DNA from: Dialister sp. UBA7295
GTDB lineage: Bacteria > Bacillota > Negativicutes > Veillonellales > Dialisteraceae
Direction: 5' to 3'
NCBI GenBank assembly: GCA_002471975.1
Contig: DKQZ01000031.1
Span: forward strand, 1 to 7,775
Length of the DNA: 7,775 nt
This document shows, piece by piece, positions 1-5,529 of this stretch. Position 1 is the first letter of the stretch; every line of letters begins with the position of its first letter. The position numbers and the translations under genes were made by a program. The notes below the pieces were generated by a model that worked only from the letters and a program-made list of their open reading frames with translations, made no database searches and was not told where the DNA came from.

Positions 1-38
1 CCGCACCCCGCACCCCGCACCCTGCACCCCGCATCCCG
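1..38. repeat. C-rich heptanucleotide tandem repeat
   Basis: About 5.4 copies of a 7-nt unit, CCGCACC three times, then the variants CTGCACC and CCGCATC and a partial CCG. The array may continue beyond the left edge. Five C-runs (6-9, 13-16, 20-22, 27-30, 35-37) are separated by 3-4 bases, so the minus strand fits a G-quadruplex pattern. It is non-coding and lies upstream of the SGNH hydrolase gene. Period 7 recurs in other gaps of this window. Confidence 0.85.
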
Positions 39-51
39 AAATCTCGATGAA

Positions 52-105
52 GTCTCTATCGGTCCATGTCCGGGACAGGGCTAATTCCCGAATACCGATA
101 GAGAC
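52..105. repeat. 12-bp perfect inverted repeat upstream of the SGNH gene
   Basis: GTCTCTATCGGT (52-63) is the exact reverse complement of ACCGATAGAGAC (94-105). The 30-base interior has a short inner pairing (CGGG 71-74 with CCCG 87-90). No T-tract follows on either strand, so it does not look like an intrinsic terminator. It lies 47 bp before the ATG at 152 and would be in the 5' leader if transcription starts upstream. It could be an operator, a leader RNA hairpin or a repeated element; the sequence alone does not decide. Confidence 0.6.
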
Positions 106-141
106 GCAGGCCATTGTATTTGACAGAAGTCTCAAACAAAC

Positions 142-145
142 GGAG
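142..145 (+). promoter_or_regulatory. Ribosome binding site fixing the SGNH start
   Basis: GGAG lies 6 nt before the ATG at 152. The in-frame upstream ATG at 47 has no such site, and its extra residues would precede the signal peptide, so the start is placed at 152. Confidence 0.7.
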
Positions 146-151
146 CCAACC

Positions 152-1351
152 ATGAAGATTTCCAAAGTACTTATTTCCCTTGCGGCATCCCTCTTCGTTT
201 CAGGGACCGCTCAGGCCACGGATCTCCTTTATCTTCACTGGACCCCCAACTGGGATGCGGTGAAGTATGACCTGGCTTTGTCAACTGCTGTCCATGGCCG
301 CAGCATGGTCCGTCATCAGACCGTATACATGAGCGACGTGCTGCTGCCGGAATTTTATGTGAAAAAGATCCATGACTGGAGCTGGCAGGCCCGGCCTCTC
401 GATTTCGACGGCCATCCCATCGGCCCGGTGAGCCCGATGAAACCTTTGAAGGGGCCGGGAAAAATCATTCCCGGAAATGCGCCCCTTCCCCGGCACGATG
501 TGAGCCATATCCGCGGGGGCACCCTTCTGTATCCGGTTTATTCCTATGTGGGAAATCCCGGTATTTCTTCCTATGAAATCGAAGTGCTCTCGGAGTACCC
601 GGAAAACGTGAACGGCATCGCCCATTCCATGTACCATATCGGGGGAGGAGATTTCCAATATACCGACTATTATGATGAACCGCCAAGATTCGGCACCTGG
701 TACTGGCGGGTCCGGGGAAAAGATGAAAATGGAAAGCCCATCGGCGAATGGAGCCTTCCCCAGCGCCGGACGCTTTCCACAGAAGGCTGGACCATTGGTC
801 TTTTCGGTGATTCCATCACCCATGGCGGAGGAAGGGTTTCCTACGGGCCCAACGATCTTGCCTACAGCTATGGCCATTATCTGGATTTTGACACCATCAA
901 CCTTTCCAATTCCGGGGATTCCTCGGAAACCATGGTGGACCGGTTCGAGCGGGACGTGCTGCCCTTCCATCTGAAATACCTTCTTATCCTGGGCGGGACG
1001 AACAGCCTGCGCGGGGGTACTCCGGCGGAAGAAGTGATCGGAAATCTTTCCGCCATCGAGCAGAAATGCAGAAATCACGGCATCATTCCTATCCTCCTCA
1101 CCCTTCCGCCCATCAATCCGGCAAACATCGAGAAAACATTTCAGGAACCCACGGAGGGAAACTGGCAGGACGCCTTCGCCAAAGTCAATGCATGGATCCG
1201 TACCCGGCCCCACATCGATATCGCTTCTGCCTTCGATGAAAGCAAACCCATGCCCCTGGACTATGCGGTAGACGGCCTTCACGGAGACGTAAGAGCAAAG
1301 AAACTGATGGCAGCAGTCATCAATGCGCATATAGGGGAATTTGTGAAATGA
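152..1351 (+). CDS. Secreted SGNH/GDSL-type esterase/hydrolase family protein
   Basis: The protein has 399 residues. Residues 1-22 form a signal peptide: Lys-containing N-terminus, hydrophobic core, AQA before Thr23. The mature enzyme should be exported. Residues about 23-110 and 120-208 look like two fibronectin-III-like beta domains; each ends in a W-x-W/R-x-R strand followed by GxPIG. The SGNH hydrolase domain spans about 213-399. It has block I GDSIT (219-223, nucleophile Ser221), a block II Gly in SNSGDSS, block III GGTN (281-284, oxyanion Asn284) and block V DGLH (Asp374, His377). All catalytic positions are therefore present. The family cleaves ester bonds of lipids, acylated sugars or small esters; the substrate here cannot be read from sequence, but Fn3-like domains suggest carbohydrate or cell-surface targets. 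The gene appears monocistronic, with a terminator at 1456-1482. Confidence is high for the family and low for the substrate. Confidence 0.9.
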   Translation: MKISKVLISLAASLFVSGTAQATDLLYLHWTPNWDAVKYDLALSTAVHGRSMVRHQTVYMSDVLLPEFYVKKIHDWSWQARPLDFDGHPIGPVSPMKPLKGPGKIIPGNAPLPRHDVSHIRGGTLLYPVYSYVGNPGISSYEIEVLSEYPENVNGIAHSMYHIGGGDFQYTDYYDEPPRFGTWYWRVRGKDENGKPIGEWSLPQRRTLSTEGWTIGLFGDSITHGGGRVSYGPNDLAYSYGHYLDFDTINLSNSGDSSETMVDRFERDVLPFHLKYLLILGGTNSLRGGTPAEEVIGNLSAIEQKCRNHGIIPILLTLPPINPANIEKTFQEPTEGNWQDAFAKVNAWIRTRPHIDIASAFDESKPMPLDYAVDGLHGDVRAKKLMAAVINAHIGEFVK

Positions 1352-1455
1352 ACGGGAAGCCAGTCAGTTAGTCCTGAATGTGCCATGGAGGGTTTTCAGT
1401 CAGGCGGGCGGTATTGGGGAATTTGTCCCGGATGGGGTTTATTTATTGATGTTTA

Positions 1456-1482
1456 CCGGAGAAGTTGATTCTCCGGCTTTTT
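1456..1482 (+). terminator. Intrinsic terminator after the SGNH hydrolase gene
   Basis: An 8-bp perfect stem, CCGGAGAA (1456-1463) with TTCTCCGG (1469-1476), has a 5-nt loop and is followed by CTTTTTC with five Ts at 1478-1482. It sits about 105 nt after the stop codon. Confidence 0.8.
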
Positions 1483-1514
1483 CAGTTGGCGGTCAATCGT
1501 AAGTGAATACTGCG

Positions 1515-1562
1515 AACCGGGAGCTTTTTAATGTCTGCTGAAAAATGGTATTCCTCCCGGTT
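1515..1562. repeat. Inverted repeat AACCGGGAG/CTCCCGGTT
   Basis: A 9-bp perfect inverted repeat (1515-1523 with 1554-1562) with an inner T5/A5 pairing (1525-1529 with 1541-1545). No T-tract follows, so it is not a typical terminator. It directly precedes the TGTGAA cluster. Confidence 0.55.
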
Positions 1563-1585
1563 ATGCACCCGATTGTGACTAACCC

Positions 1586-1725
1586 TGTGAATCCTTGTGA
1601 AAAACTCCTGTTCGAGCAATGAAATTTACACGATATTGACAAAGAAATTTAATCACAGCGATTCACAAGAATGTTATTCACAGGTCTGTGAAAATGTGAA
1701 GCAGGCTTCCGGGCTCTGTTTCACA
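1586..1725. promoter_or_regulatory. Cluster of seven TGTGAA/TTCACA motifs (DnaA-box-like)
   Basis: TGTGAA occurs at 1586, 1596, 1687 and 1695, and its complement TTCACA at 1662, 1677 and 1720. TTATTCACA at 1674-1682 fits the DnaA-box consensus TTATNCACA exactly. The reverse complement of 1596-1604 matches it in 8 of 9 positions. The pair at 1677-1692 forms an inverted repeat, TTCACA-GGTC-TGTGAA. Such density in 140 bp of non-coding DNA is unlikely by chance. It could be a DnaA-binding cluster or sites for another regulator; neither neighbouring gene is a replication gene. The rest of the 1352-1928 gap shows only the terminators and repeats listed separately. Confidence 0.45.
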
Positions 1726-1831
1726 AGTTTAACAAGTGCCAATAGCTGTCCCTGTGGACTGAGCCGGGGCTTTTTGAAATCAGGGAATCATCATTTCTCC
1801 GCTTTCTGATCGTTGAATTCCTGTTCGGTGT

Positions 1832-1861
1832 CTGACAACTGACGTCTAACGGCTAAAGGCT
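1832..1861. repeat. Short degenerate heptanucleotide repeat
   Basis: Four consecutive 7-nt units read CTGACAA, CTGACGT, CTAACGG, CTAAAGG and then CT. The copies are imperfect but keep the CTRA start and the phase. It is non-coding and lies just before the terminator between the convergent genes. Confidence 0.55.
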
Positions 1862-1874
1862 CCCTGTTTCCATC

Positions 1875-1907
1875 AAAAAAGCCTGCATCTAACCTGATGC
1901 GGGCTTT
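1875..1907 (-). terminator. Intrinsic terminator of the ZIP transporter gene (possibly bidirectional)
   Basis: A 12-bp stem (1878-1889 with 1896-1907, one T-G wobble) has a 6-nt loop. On the minus strand it is followed by a run of six Ts (the A-run at 1875-1880), 22 nt past the ZIP stop codon. On the plus strand a weaker CTTTCTTTC follows, so it may also stop plus-strand transcripts. Confidence 0.85.
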
Positions 1908-1928
1908 CTTTCATTTATTGCTGCTTTT

Positions 1929-2711
1929 TTACCCCAATGCCACGTCCAGAGTCATCATGACGATAAATCCCACGGCATAAGCAATGGTCCCCACATTGGA
2001 ATGGGGTTCCTCGGACATTTCCGGAATCAGTTCTTCTACTACCACATACATCATGGCTCCGGCGGCCAGGGACAAAAGGTATGGCATGAGAGGTATGATG
2101 AGGGCAGTTAAAAGGATAGTAATGACTCCTCCGATGGGTTCGACGGCTCCCGAGAGGACGCCCATGCCAAAGGCTTTCTTCCTGGATTCACCGGCTGACC
2201 GGAGTGGAAGGGAAATAATGGCTCCTTCCGGGAAATTCTGGATGGCAATGCCGAGGGAAAGGGCCATGGCGGAAGCCAGGGTAATATCTCCATGTCCAGC
2301 GGCAAATCCGGCCAAAACGACTCCGACTGCCATACCTTCCGGAATATTATGAAGAGTGACTGCCAGAACGAGCATGGTGGTCCGGGCTAAATGACTTTTC
2401 GGCCCTTCCGGATCATGGGCGCCCATGTGGAGATGAGGAATCACATGGTCCAGGAAAAGCAGGAAAGCCATGCCCAGGGCAAAACCGATGGCAGAAGGGA
2501 GGAAAGCCATTTTTCCCAGGGGCTCCGATTCTTCAAGAGCCGGAATCAGTAATGACCAGATGGAGGCGGCTACCATGACCCCTGCCGCAAAACCCGTAAG
2601 GCCCCGCTGCACTTCCCTGTGAAGTTCCCCGGTCATAAAAAGACAGGTGGCCGCCCCGAGGCTGGTCCCCAGAAAAGGTATGAGGAGACCCATTGCAAGA
2701 ATTGTATCCAT
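1929..2711 (-). CDS. ZIP-family divalent metal (zinc) transporter, GufA/ZupT-like
   Basis: The protein has 260 residues, a normal length for bacterial ZIP proteins, and about eight hydrophobic segments with almost no extra domain. The two metal-site helices carry HNIPEG (121-126) and QNFPEG (158-163), the paired H/Q-N-x-P-E-G motifs typical of the family. A His-rich loop, DHVIPHLHMGAHD (88-100), sits between the third and fourth membrane segments, and EELIPE (226-231) lies in a late helix. Family knowledge: ZIP proteins move Zn2+, and often Fe2+ or Mn2+, into the cytoplasm; the exact metal is not determined here. The start at 2711 is supported by an AAAGGAG site 7 nt upstream. The gene has its own promoter and terminator and converges on the SGNH gene, so it is probably a single-gene unit. 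No recognisable Zur or MntR operator was found in the promoter. Confidence 0.93.
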   Translation of the reverse strand: MDTILAMGLLIPFLGTSLGAATCLFMTGELHREVQRGLTGFAAGVMVAASIWSLLIPALEESEPLGKMAFLPSAIGFALGMAFLLFLDHVIPHLHMGAHDPEGPKSHLARTTMLVLAVTLHNIPEGMAVGVVLAGFAAGHGDITLASAMALSLGIAIQNFPEGAIISLPLRSAGESRKKAFGMGVLSGAVEPIGGVITILLTALIIPLMPYLLSLAAGAMMYVVVEELIPEMSEEPHSNVGTIAYAVGFIVMMTLDVALG

Positions 2712-2718
2712 AGTAAAA

Positions 2719-2725
2719 CTCCTTT
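2719..2725 (-). promoter_or_regulatory. Ribosome binding site of the ZIP gene
   Basis: On the minus strand AAAGGAG lies 7 nt before the ATG at 2711. It is a strong Shine-Dalgarno match and fixes the start. Confidence 0.85.
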
Positions 2726-2740
2726 ATATGATTTATCTTA

Positions 2741-2769
2741 GGTATAGACCGTTTATCGTTATTTGTCAA
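2741..2769 (-). promoter_or_regulatory. Sigma-70/SigA-type promoter of the ZIP gene
   Basis: On the minus strand a perfect -35 TTGACA (2764-2769) is separated by 17 nt from a -10-like TATACC (2741-2746, 4 of 6). Transcription would begin near 2734, giving a short leader of about 23 nt before the ATG. Confidence 0.7.
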
Positions 2770-2810
2770 TTTCTACCTGAAAACCATGATGAATTGGAAT
2801 GCTTTTGAAA

Positions 2811-2855
2811 CGGGAATCTCGGGAATTATTTCGGGAGTCTCGGGACTGTCGGGGC
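2811..2855. repeat. CGGGANTCT-type G-rich repeat
   Basis: Five copies of CGGGA/CGGGG start at 2811, 2820, 2832, 2841 and 2850, mostly 9 nt apart (one gap is 12). The repeat is imperfect and non-coding, and adjoins the hairpin at 2858-2877. Confidence 0.55.
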
Positions 2856-2857
2856 GG

Positions 2858-2916
2858 TGGCGGCCTGATGGCCGCCAATTATTTATGGGGATACTGCACA
2901 GGCGGGTTTGAAAAGC
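2858..2916. repeat. Hairpin-plus-tail intergenic element, copy 1
   Basis: An 8-bp stem, TGGCGGCC (2858-2865) with GGCCGCCA (2870-2877), loop TGAT, is followed by an A/T-rich stretch and then GCGGGTTTGAAAAGC (2902-2916). The same order occurs at 2967-3024. In this copy CGGGTTT also pairs with AAGCCCG to form a further hairpin (2903-2919). Confidence 0.55.
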
Positions 2917-2934
2917 CCGTACAGCAGGAAGGAT

Positions 2935-2962
2935 TTGGGAATTGGGGATTTGGGATTAGGGA
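2935..2962. repeat. G-rich heptanucleotide repeat with G-quadruplex pattern
   Basis: Four 7-nt units read TTGGGAA, TTGGGGA, TTTGGGA and TTAGGGA. Four G-runs of at least three bases are separated by 4-nt loops (2937-2961), which meets the usual intramolecular G-quadruplex pattern on the plus strand. Confidence 0.65.
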
Positions 2963-2966
2963 AGGT

Positions 2967-3024
2967 GTGCCGCTCCCGCGGCACTATTTTTTATGAGGAT
3001 TCTGCTCAAGCGGGTTTGAAAAGC
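2967..3024 (+). repeat. Hairpin-plus-tail intergenic element, copy 2 (terminator-like)
   Basis: A 7-bp perfect stem, GTGCCGC (2967-2973) with GCGGCAC (2978-2984), has a TCCC loop and is followed by TATTTTTT (2985-2992). On its own this would read as an intrinsic terminator. It continues into a segment resembling 2881-2916: TTATG-GGAT-CTGC-CA then GCGGGTTTGAAAAGC (3010-3024). No gene upstream on the plus strand needs a terminator here. Confidence 0.55.
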
Positions 3025-3278
3025 ACATAGGAGTTGAAAATCACCTTTCCCCCGCTGCGGCATGACTCTCACTGCGATTTGCATGCCCCTGGCTATGCCT
3101 CTCTCCTTCAAATCACGTTCGAGAGCAGAACTTCGGAAAGGACTGGGAGCCTGACGCCGGGAGAGACAAATCTGTCTTTCCAAAAGAGAACGCCGCCCTT
3201 TTCTCCGCTCCACGCGTACGGCCGGGAATGCAGGTGCATGTCGTAAGTGTAGAGTCACCGCCTGCACTGAACCCTGCC
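3025..3278. other. Non-coding stretch, no recognised gene
   Basis: I see no supported gene. Short open frames on both strands lack family similarity and a well-placed ribosome site. An 8-bp hairpin (GAGAGACA 3161-3168 with TGTCTTTC 3173-3180, one G-T) lies inside. The sequence sits between two repeat families and may be part of a larger intergenic repeated element or decayed DNA. Confidence 0.5.
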
Positions 3279-3360
3279 TTAACAACGAACAATGAAAAAC
3301 GGACTGCGGATCACGAACTACGAAGAACGGACAACGAAGAACGAACAACGAAGAACGAAT
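3279..3360. repeat. CGAAGAA-type heptanucleotide array A
   Basis: About 11 successive 7-nt units keep phase, ending with CGAAGAA, CGGACAA, CGAAGAA, CGAACAA, CGAAGAA and a partial CGAAT. The left end is more degenerate. Because 7 is not a multiple of 3 and the units lack stop triplets, several frames stay open across it, but I judge it non-coding. A tail at 3361-3415 resembles the tail of array B. Confidence 0.9.
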
Positions 3361-3425
3361 ATCTCACATGCCTCTATCCTTTCCCGTCTCTCTGCTGCAC
3401 AATATCTGATTTCCAACTCCGCTTC

Positions 3426-3521
3426 CGGACCACGAACCACGAACCACGGACCACGGACCACGAACAACGAACAACGAAGACCGAAGACCGAAGAACGAAG
3501 AACGAAGAACGAAGAACGAAT
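3426..3521. repeat. CGAACCA/CGAAGAA heptanucleotide array B
   Basis: Thirteen in-phase 7-nt units run as CGGACCA and CGAACCA variants (3426-3460), CGAACAA twice, CGAAGAC twice, CGAAGAA four times, then a partial CGAAT. Unit types are grouped in order, as expected from stepwise local duplication. The same terminal units and a similar tail (3522-3577) occur after array A. Confidence 0.92.
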
Positions 3522-3631
3522 ATCTCCTATGCCTCTACCCCTTCCCGGTTCCATGATACGCAATATCTTGTATTTCCTTTACGTCTCTAAAGCCATAACA
3601 TTAGAAAAAGATTAAATATCGCATTTTACTA

Positions 3632-3660
3632 TTGCAATTCCGAAAAACAAGACCTATAAT
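3632..3660 (+). promoter_or_regulatory. Promoter of the first glycine riboswitch/AGCS unit
   Basis: A -35 TTGCAA (3632-3637) and a perfect -10 TATAAT (3655-3660) are separated by exactly 17 nt. Transcription should begin near 3667, about 25 nt before the first P1 stem of the riboswitch. The region just upstream is AT-rich. Confidence 0.8.
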
Positions 3661-3691
3661 TCAAACATCAAATTCATATTGGTGGATGAAG

Positions 3692-3851
3692 TTTGTGGGA
3701 GAAAACCACTGGTTTGCCGAAGGAGCAACACTCTCAGGCGTCGAAAGACAGGTACCGCAAATGGACACACTCTGGAGAGTCTCTACAAATAGAGCGCCGA
3801 AGGTGTAAGGAAGGAATTTATTTCCCAATCTCTCAGGCAAAAGGACAGAGA
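3692..3851 (+). ncRNA. Tandem glycine riboswitch 1
   Basis: Two glycine aptamers in series. Aptamer 1: P1 TTTGTGG (3692-3698) with CCGCAAA (3755-3761), a small AAACC/GGTTT hairpin, the core GCCGAAGGAGCAA (3716-3728), CTCTCAGGC (3731-3739) and a GTC-GAAA-GAC hairpin (3740-3749). Aptamer 2: P1 CTCTG (3770-3774) with CAGAG (3846-3850), P2 GGAGAG with CTCTC, the core GCGCCGAAGG (3794-3803) and CAGGCAAAAGGACAGAG (3834-3850). These match the conserved cores of the gcvT-type RNA. Glycine riboswitches usually control glycine cleavage or glycine/alanine transport; here the target is an AGCS symporter. The short linker ACTCTGGAGAG is the usual tandem arrangement. Confidence 0.95.
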
Positions 3852-3892
3852 AAGCAACGTCACACTTATGTGTCCGTTAAAAGGTAGACAAT

Positions 3893-3935
3893 GCCGGCTT
3901 CCAGAGTAATTTTTTTATGATGGGCCGGCTTTTTT
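3893..3935 (+). terminator. Expression-platform terminator of riboswitch 1
   Basis: GCCGGCTT (3893-3900) pairs with GGGCCGGC (3922-3929), with six G-C pairs and two wobbles, followed by six Ts (3930-3935). The 21-nt loop contains another T-run (3910-3916). It lies between aptamer 2 and the symporter start, so it is probably an attenuator. CCAGAG in the loop (3901-3906) is complementary to CTCTGG of the aptamer-2 P1 region (3770-3775), a possible alternative pairing. Confidence 0.75.
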
Positions 3936-3952
3936 GTGACTATATTTTATTC

Positions 3953-3958
3953 GGAGGG
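3953..3958 (+). promoter_or_regulatory. Ribosome binding site of the first AGCS gene
   Basis: GGAGGG lies 12 nt before the ATG at 3971, a slightly long spacing. It rules out the in-frame ATG at 3917, which is inside the terminator hairpin. Confidence 0.7.
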
Positions 3959-3970
3959 CGTTGTACAAAA

Positions 3971-5383
3971 ATGGATTTGAATTACATGGATTTGTTGAAT
4001 TCGGTTGATAGTTTTATCTGGGGGCCGCCGCTCCTGGTCCTTCTCGTAGGGACAGGCATTCTCCTCACGATCCGGCTGAAACTTCTGCAGGTTTTCAAAC
4101 TGCCGAAGGCTCTGGCACTGATCTTCAAGGCACAGAATGCGGGAAGCGGTGATATTGATTCTTTCAAAGCTCTCTGTACAGCCCTTTCTGCAACTGTAGG
4201 GACCGGAAATATCGTAGGCGTGGCAACAGCCATCGCAGCGGGCGGTCCGGGAGCCATCTTCTGGATGTGGATGGCCGCATTCTTCGGAATGGCTACGAAA
4301 TATGCGGAAGGTCTTCTGGCCGTCAAGTATCGTGAAGTGGACGACAAAGGCGAAATCGCCGGTGGTCCGATGTTTTACATCAAAAACGGTATGGGCCCGA
4401 AGTACAAATGGCTGGGTACACTCTTCGCCGTCTTCGGAGTCCTGGTTGCCTACTTCGGTATCGGTACCTTCGCTCAGGTGAATTCCATTGTGGATATCAC
4501 AAAGATGACGACGGGACTTGATCCCATCTGGACCTGCGGGATCCTGACCATCCTGGTCGCAGCTATCACTCTCGGAGGACTTCAGTCCATTGCCGCAGCG
4601 GCTTCCAAAATCGTTCCGGCCATGGCTGTGATCTACTTTATTTCAACAGTCGGTGTACTTATTTATTTCGCAGATCAGATTCCTGCTGCTGTTGAAACCA
4701 TTATTTCCAATGCTTTCACAGGTACAGCTGCTGCCGGCGGTTTCCTCGGATCCACGGTGATGCTGGCTATGAGAAGCGGTATCGCAAGAGGCGTTTTCTC
4801 CAATGAATCCGGCCTCGGCAGTGCGCCAATCGTAGCAGCCGCAGCAAAGACAAAGTGGCCTGCTGAACAGGGTCTGATTTCCATGACCGGTACCTTCATC
4901 GATACCATCATTATTTGTACGCTCACCGGTCTCACCATCGTCGTATCCGGCGAATGGTTGAATGGTCTCAATGGTGCAGCTCTTACGAATGCAGCTTTCA
5001 AAGATGCGTTCCCCGCATTTGGCGGCTATATGCTGATGATCGGTCTGGTGCTCTTCGCCTTCACCACCATCCTTGGATGGAACTACTATGGTGAACGGTG
5101 CATGATTTATCTCTGCGGCACCAAAGGAATTCTTCCTTACAGAATCATCTTCATCATCCTCGTCGCAAGCGGCGCTTTCCTGAAACTCGAAGCCATCTGG
5201 GTCCTGGCAGATATCGTCAATGGACTCATGGCTATTCCAAACCTGATTGCCTTGCTGGCACTCTCCGGTGTGGTGGTTCGTGAAACACAGAAATATTTCG
5301 ACCACCTGGCTACCGGCAAAGACTACGAAGAATATGTAGACGAGGATCCGGCAAAGGAAGCAAAGACCGAAATTTCCGATTAA
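3971..5383 (+). CDS. Sodium:alanine/glycine symporter, AGCS family (copy 1)
   Basis: The inner-membrane protein has 470 residues, the usual AGCS length, with about 10-11 hydrophobic helices. It should couple Na+ entry to uptake of alanine and/or glycine. Diagnostic segments are GTGNIVGVAT (77-86), the family signature GGPGAIFWMWMAAFFG (91-106), GGPMFYIKNGMG (131-142) and FSNESGLGSAP (276-286) in a substrate-pocket helix region. The C-terminus (about 438-470) is hydrophilic and acidic (YEEYVDEDP). The ATG at 3971 is chosen because it follows GGAGGG and lies downstream of the attenuator. The upstream tandem glycine riboswitch makes glycine the likely controlling, and probably transported, amino acid. 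The gene is followed by structured non-coding DNA and then by a diverged paralogue with the same type of leader. The choice between alanine, glycine and D-alanine cannot be made from sequence. Confidence 0.95.
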   Translation: MDLNYMDLLNSVDSFIWGPPLLVLLVGTGILLTIRLKLLQVFKLPKALALIFKAQNAGSGDIDSFKALCTALSATVGTGNIVGVATAIAAGGPGAIFWMWMAAFFGMATKYAEGLLAVKYREVDDKGEIAGGPMFYIKNGMGPKYKWLGTLFAVFGVLVAYFGIGTFAQVNSIVDITKMTTGLDPIWTCGILTILVAAITLGGLQSIAAAASKIVPAMAVIYFISTVGVLIYFADQIPAAVETIISNAFTGTAAAGGFLGSTVMLAMRSGIARGVFSNESGLGSAPIVAAAAKTKWPAEQGLISMTGTFIDTIIICTLTGLTIVVSGEWLNGLNGAALTNAAFKDAFPAFGGYMLMIGLVLFAFTTILGWNYYGERCMIYLCGTKGILPYRIIFIILVASGAFLKLEAIWVLADIVNGLMAIPNLIALLALSGVVVRETQKYFDHLATGKDYEEYVDEDPAKEAKTEISD

Positions 5384-5390
5384 GAAATAT

Positions 5391-5514
5391 GAGGGCTTCA
5401 ATCAGGGCATACACTTACATATTATTTCCGGGATGGGGGTTTTTCCCATTTTCCTCCTTTCCGGATTAATATGACACCCCATCCGGCGCAGGGCACCCTG
5501 TTGAAGAAGCCCTC
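5391..5514 (+). ncRNA. Candidate structured RNA, nested long stem after AGCS copy 1
   Basis: Three nested pairings give one elongated stem. GAGGGCTTC (5391-5399) pairs with GAAGCCCTC (5506-5514), CAGGG (5403-5407) with CCCTG (5496-5500), and 5428-5438 with 5477-5486 (10 pairs, one bulged G). It starts 7 nt after the stop codon. The inner ATGGG/CCCAT hairpin followed by TTTTCC (5433-5453) could act as a weak terminator. I do not recognise the family; it might be a 3'-UTR structure or a processed small RNA. Confidence 0.4.
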
Positions 5515-5529
5515 CTAAACTGATTCTTC

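Noticed and set aside
120..125. TTGACA as a -35 box for the SGNH gene
   Set aside because: A -10 box at normal spacing would fall on 143-148 (GAGCCA), which does not match and overlaps the ribosome site.
47..151. Longer start for the SGNH hydrolase at ATG 47
   Set aside because: There is no ribosome site before it, it would put 35 residues before a typical signal peptide, and it reads through a 12-bp inverted repeat. GGAG before ATG 152 explains the start better.
1597..1809. Possible 70-residue protein on the plus strand
   Set aside because: GTG start without a ribosome site, no recognisable family, and it overlaps the TGTGAA motif cluster.
2799..3246. Short plus-strand open frames (2799-2996 and 3034-3246)
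   Set aside because: Weak or no start signals, no known family, and they cross hairpin and G-rich repeat elements.
3279..3521. CRISPR array
   Set aside because: The repeat unit is 7 nt with no unique spacers of constant length and no cas genes nearby.
3228..3615. Open frames encoding repetitive RTTNHEP/RTTKNE-like peptides
   Set aside because: They arise because a 7-nt repeat without stop triplets keeps several frames open. No ribosome site, and frames on both strands are equally open.
3693..3887. Small protein on the plus strand
   Set aside because: It coincides with the tandem glycine riboswitch, whose conserved bases explain the sequence.
3917..3970. Upstream ATG start for AGCS copy 1
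   Set aside because: It lies inside the attenuator hairpin with no ribosome site; GGAGGG precedes ATG 3971 and the family's N-terminus begins there.
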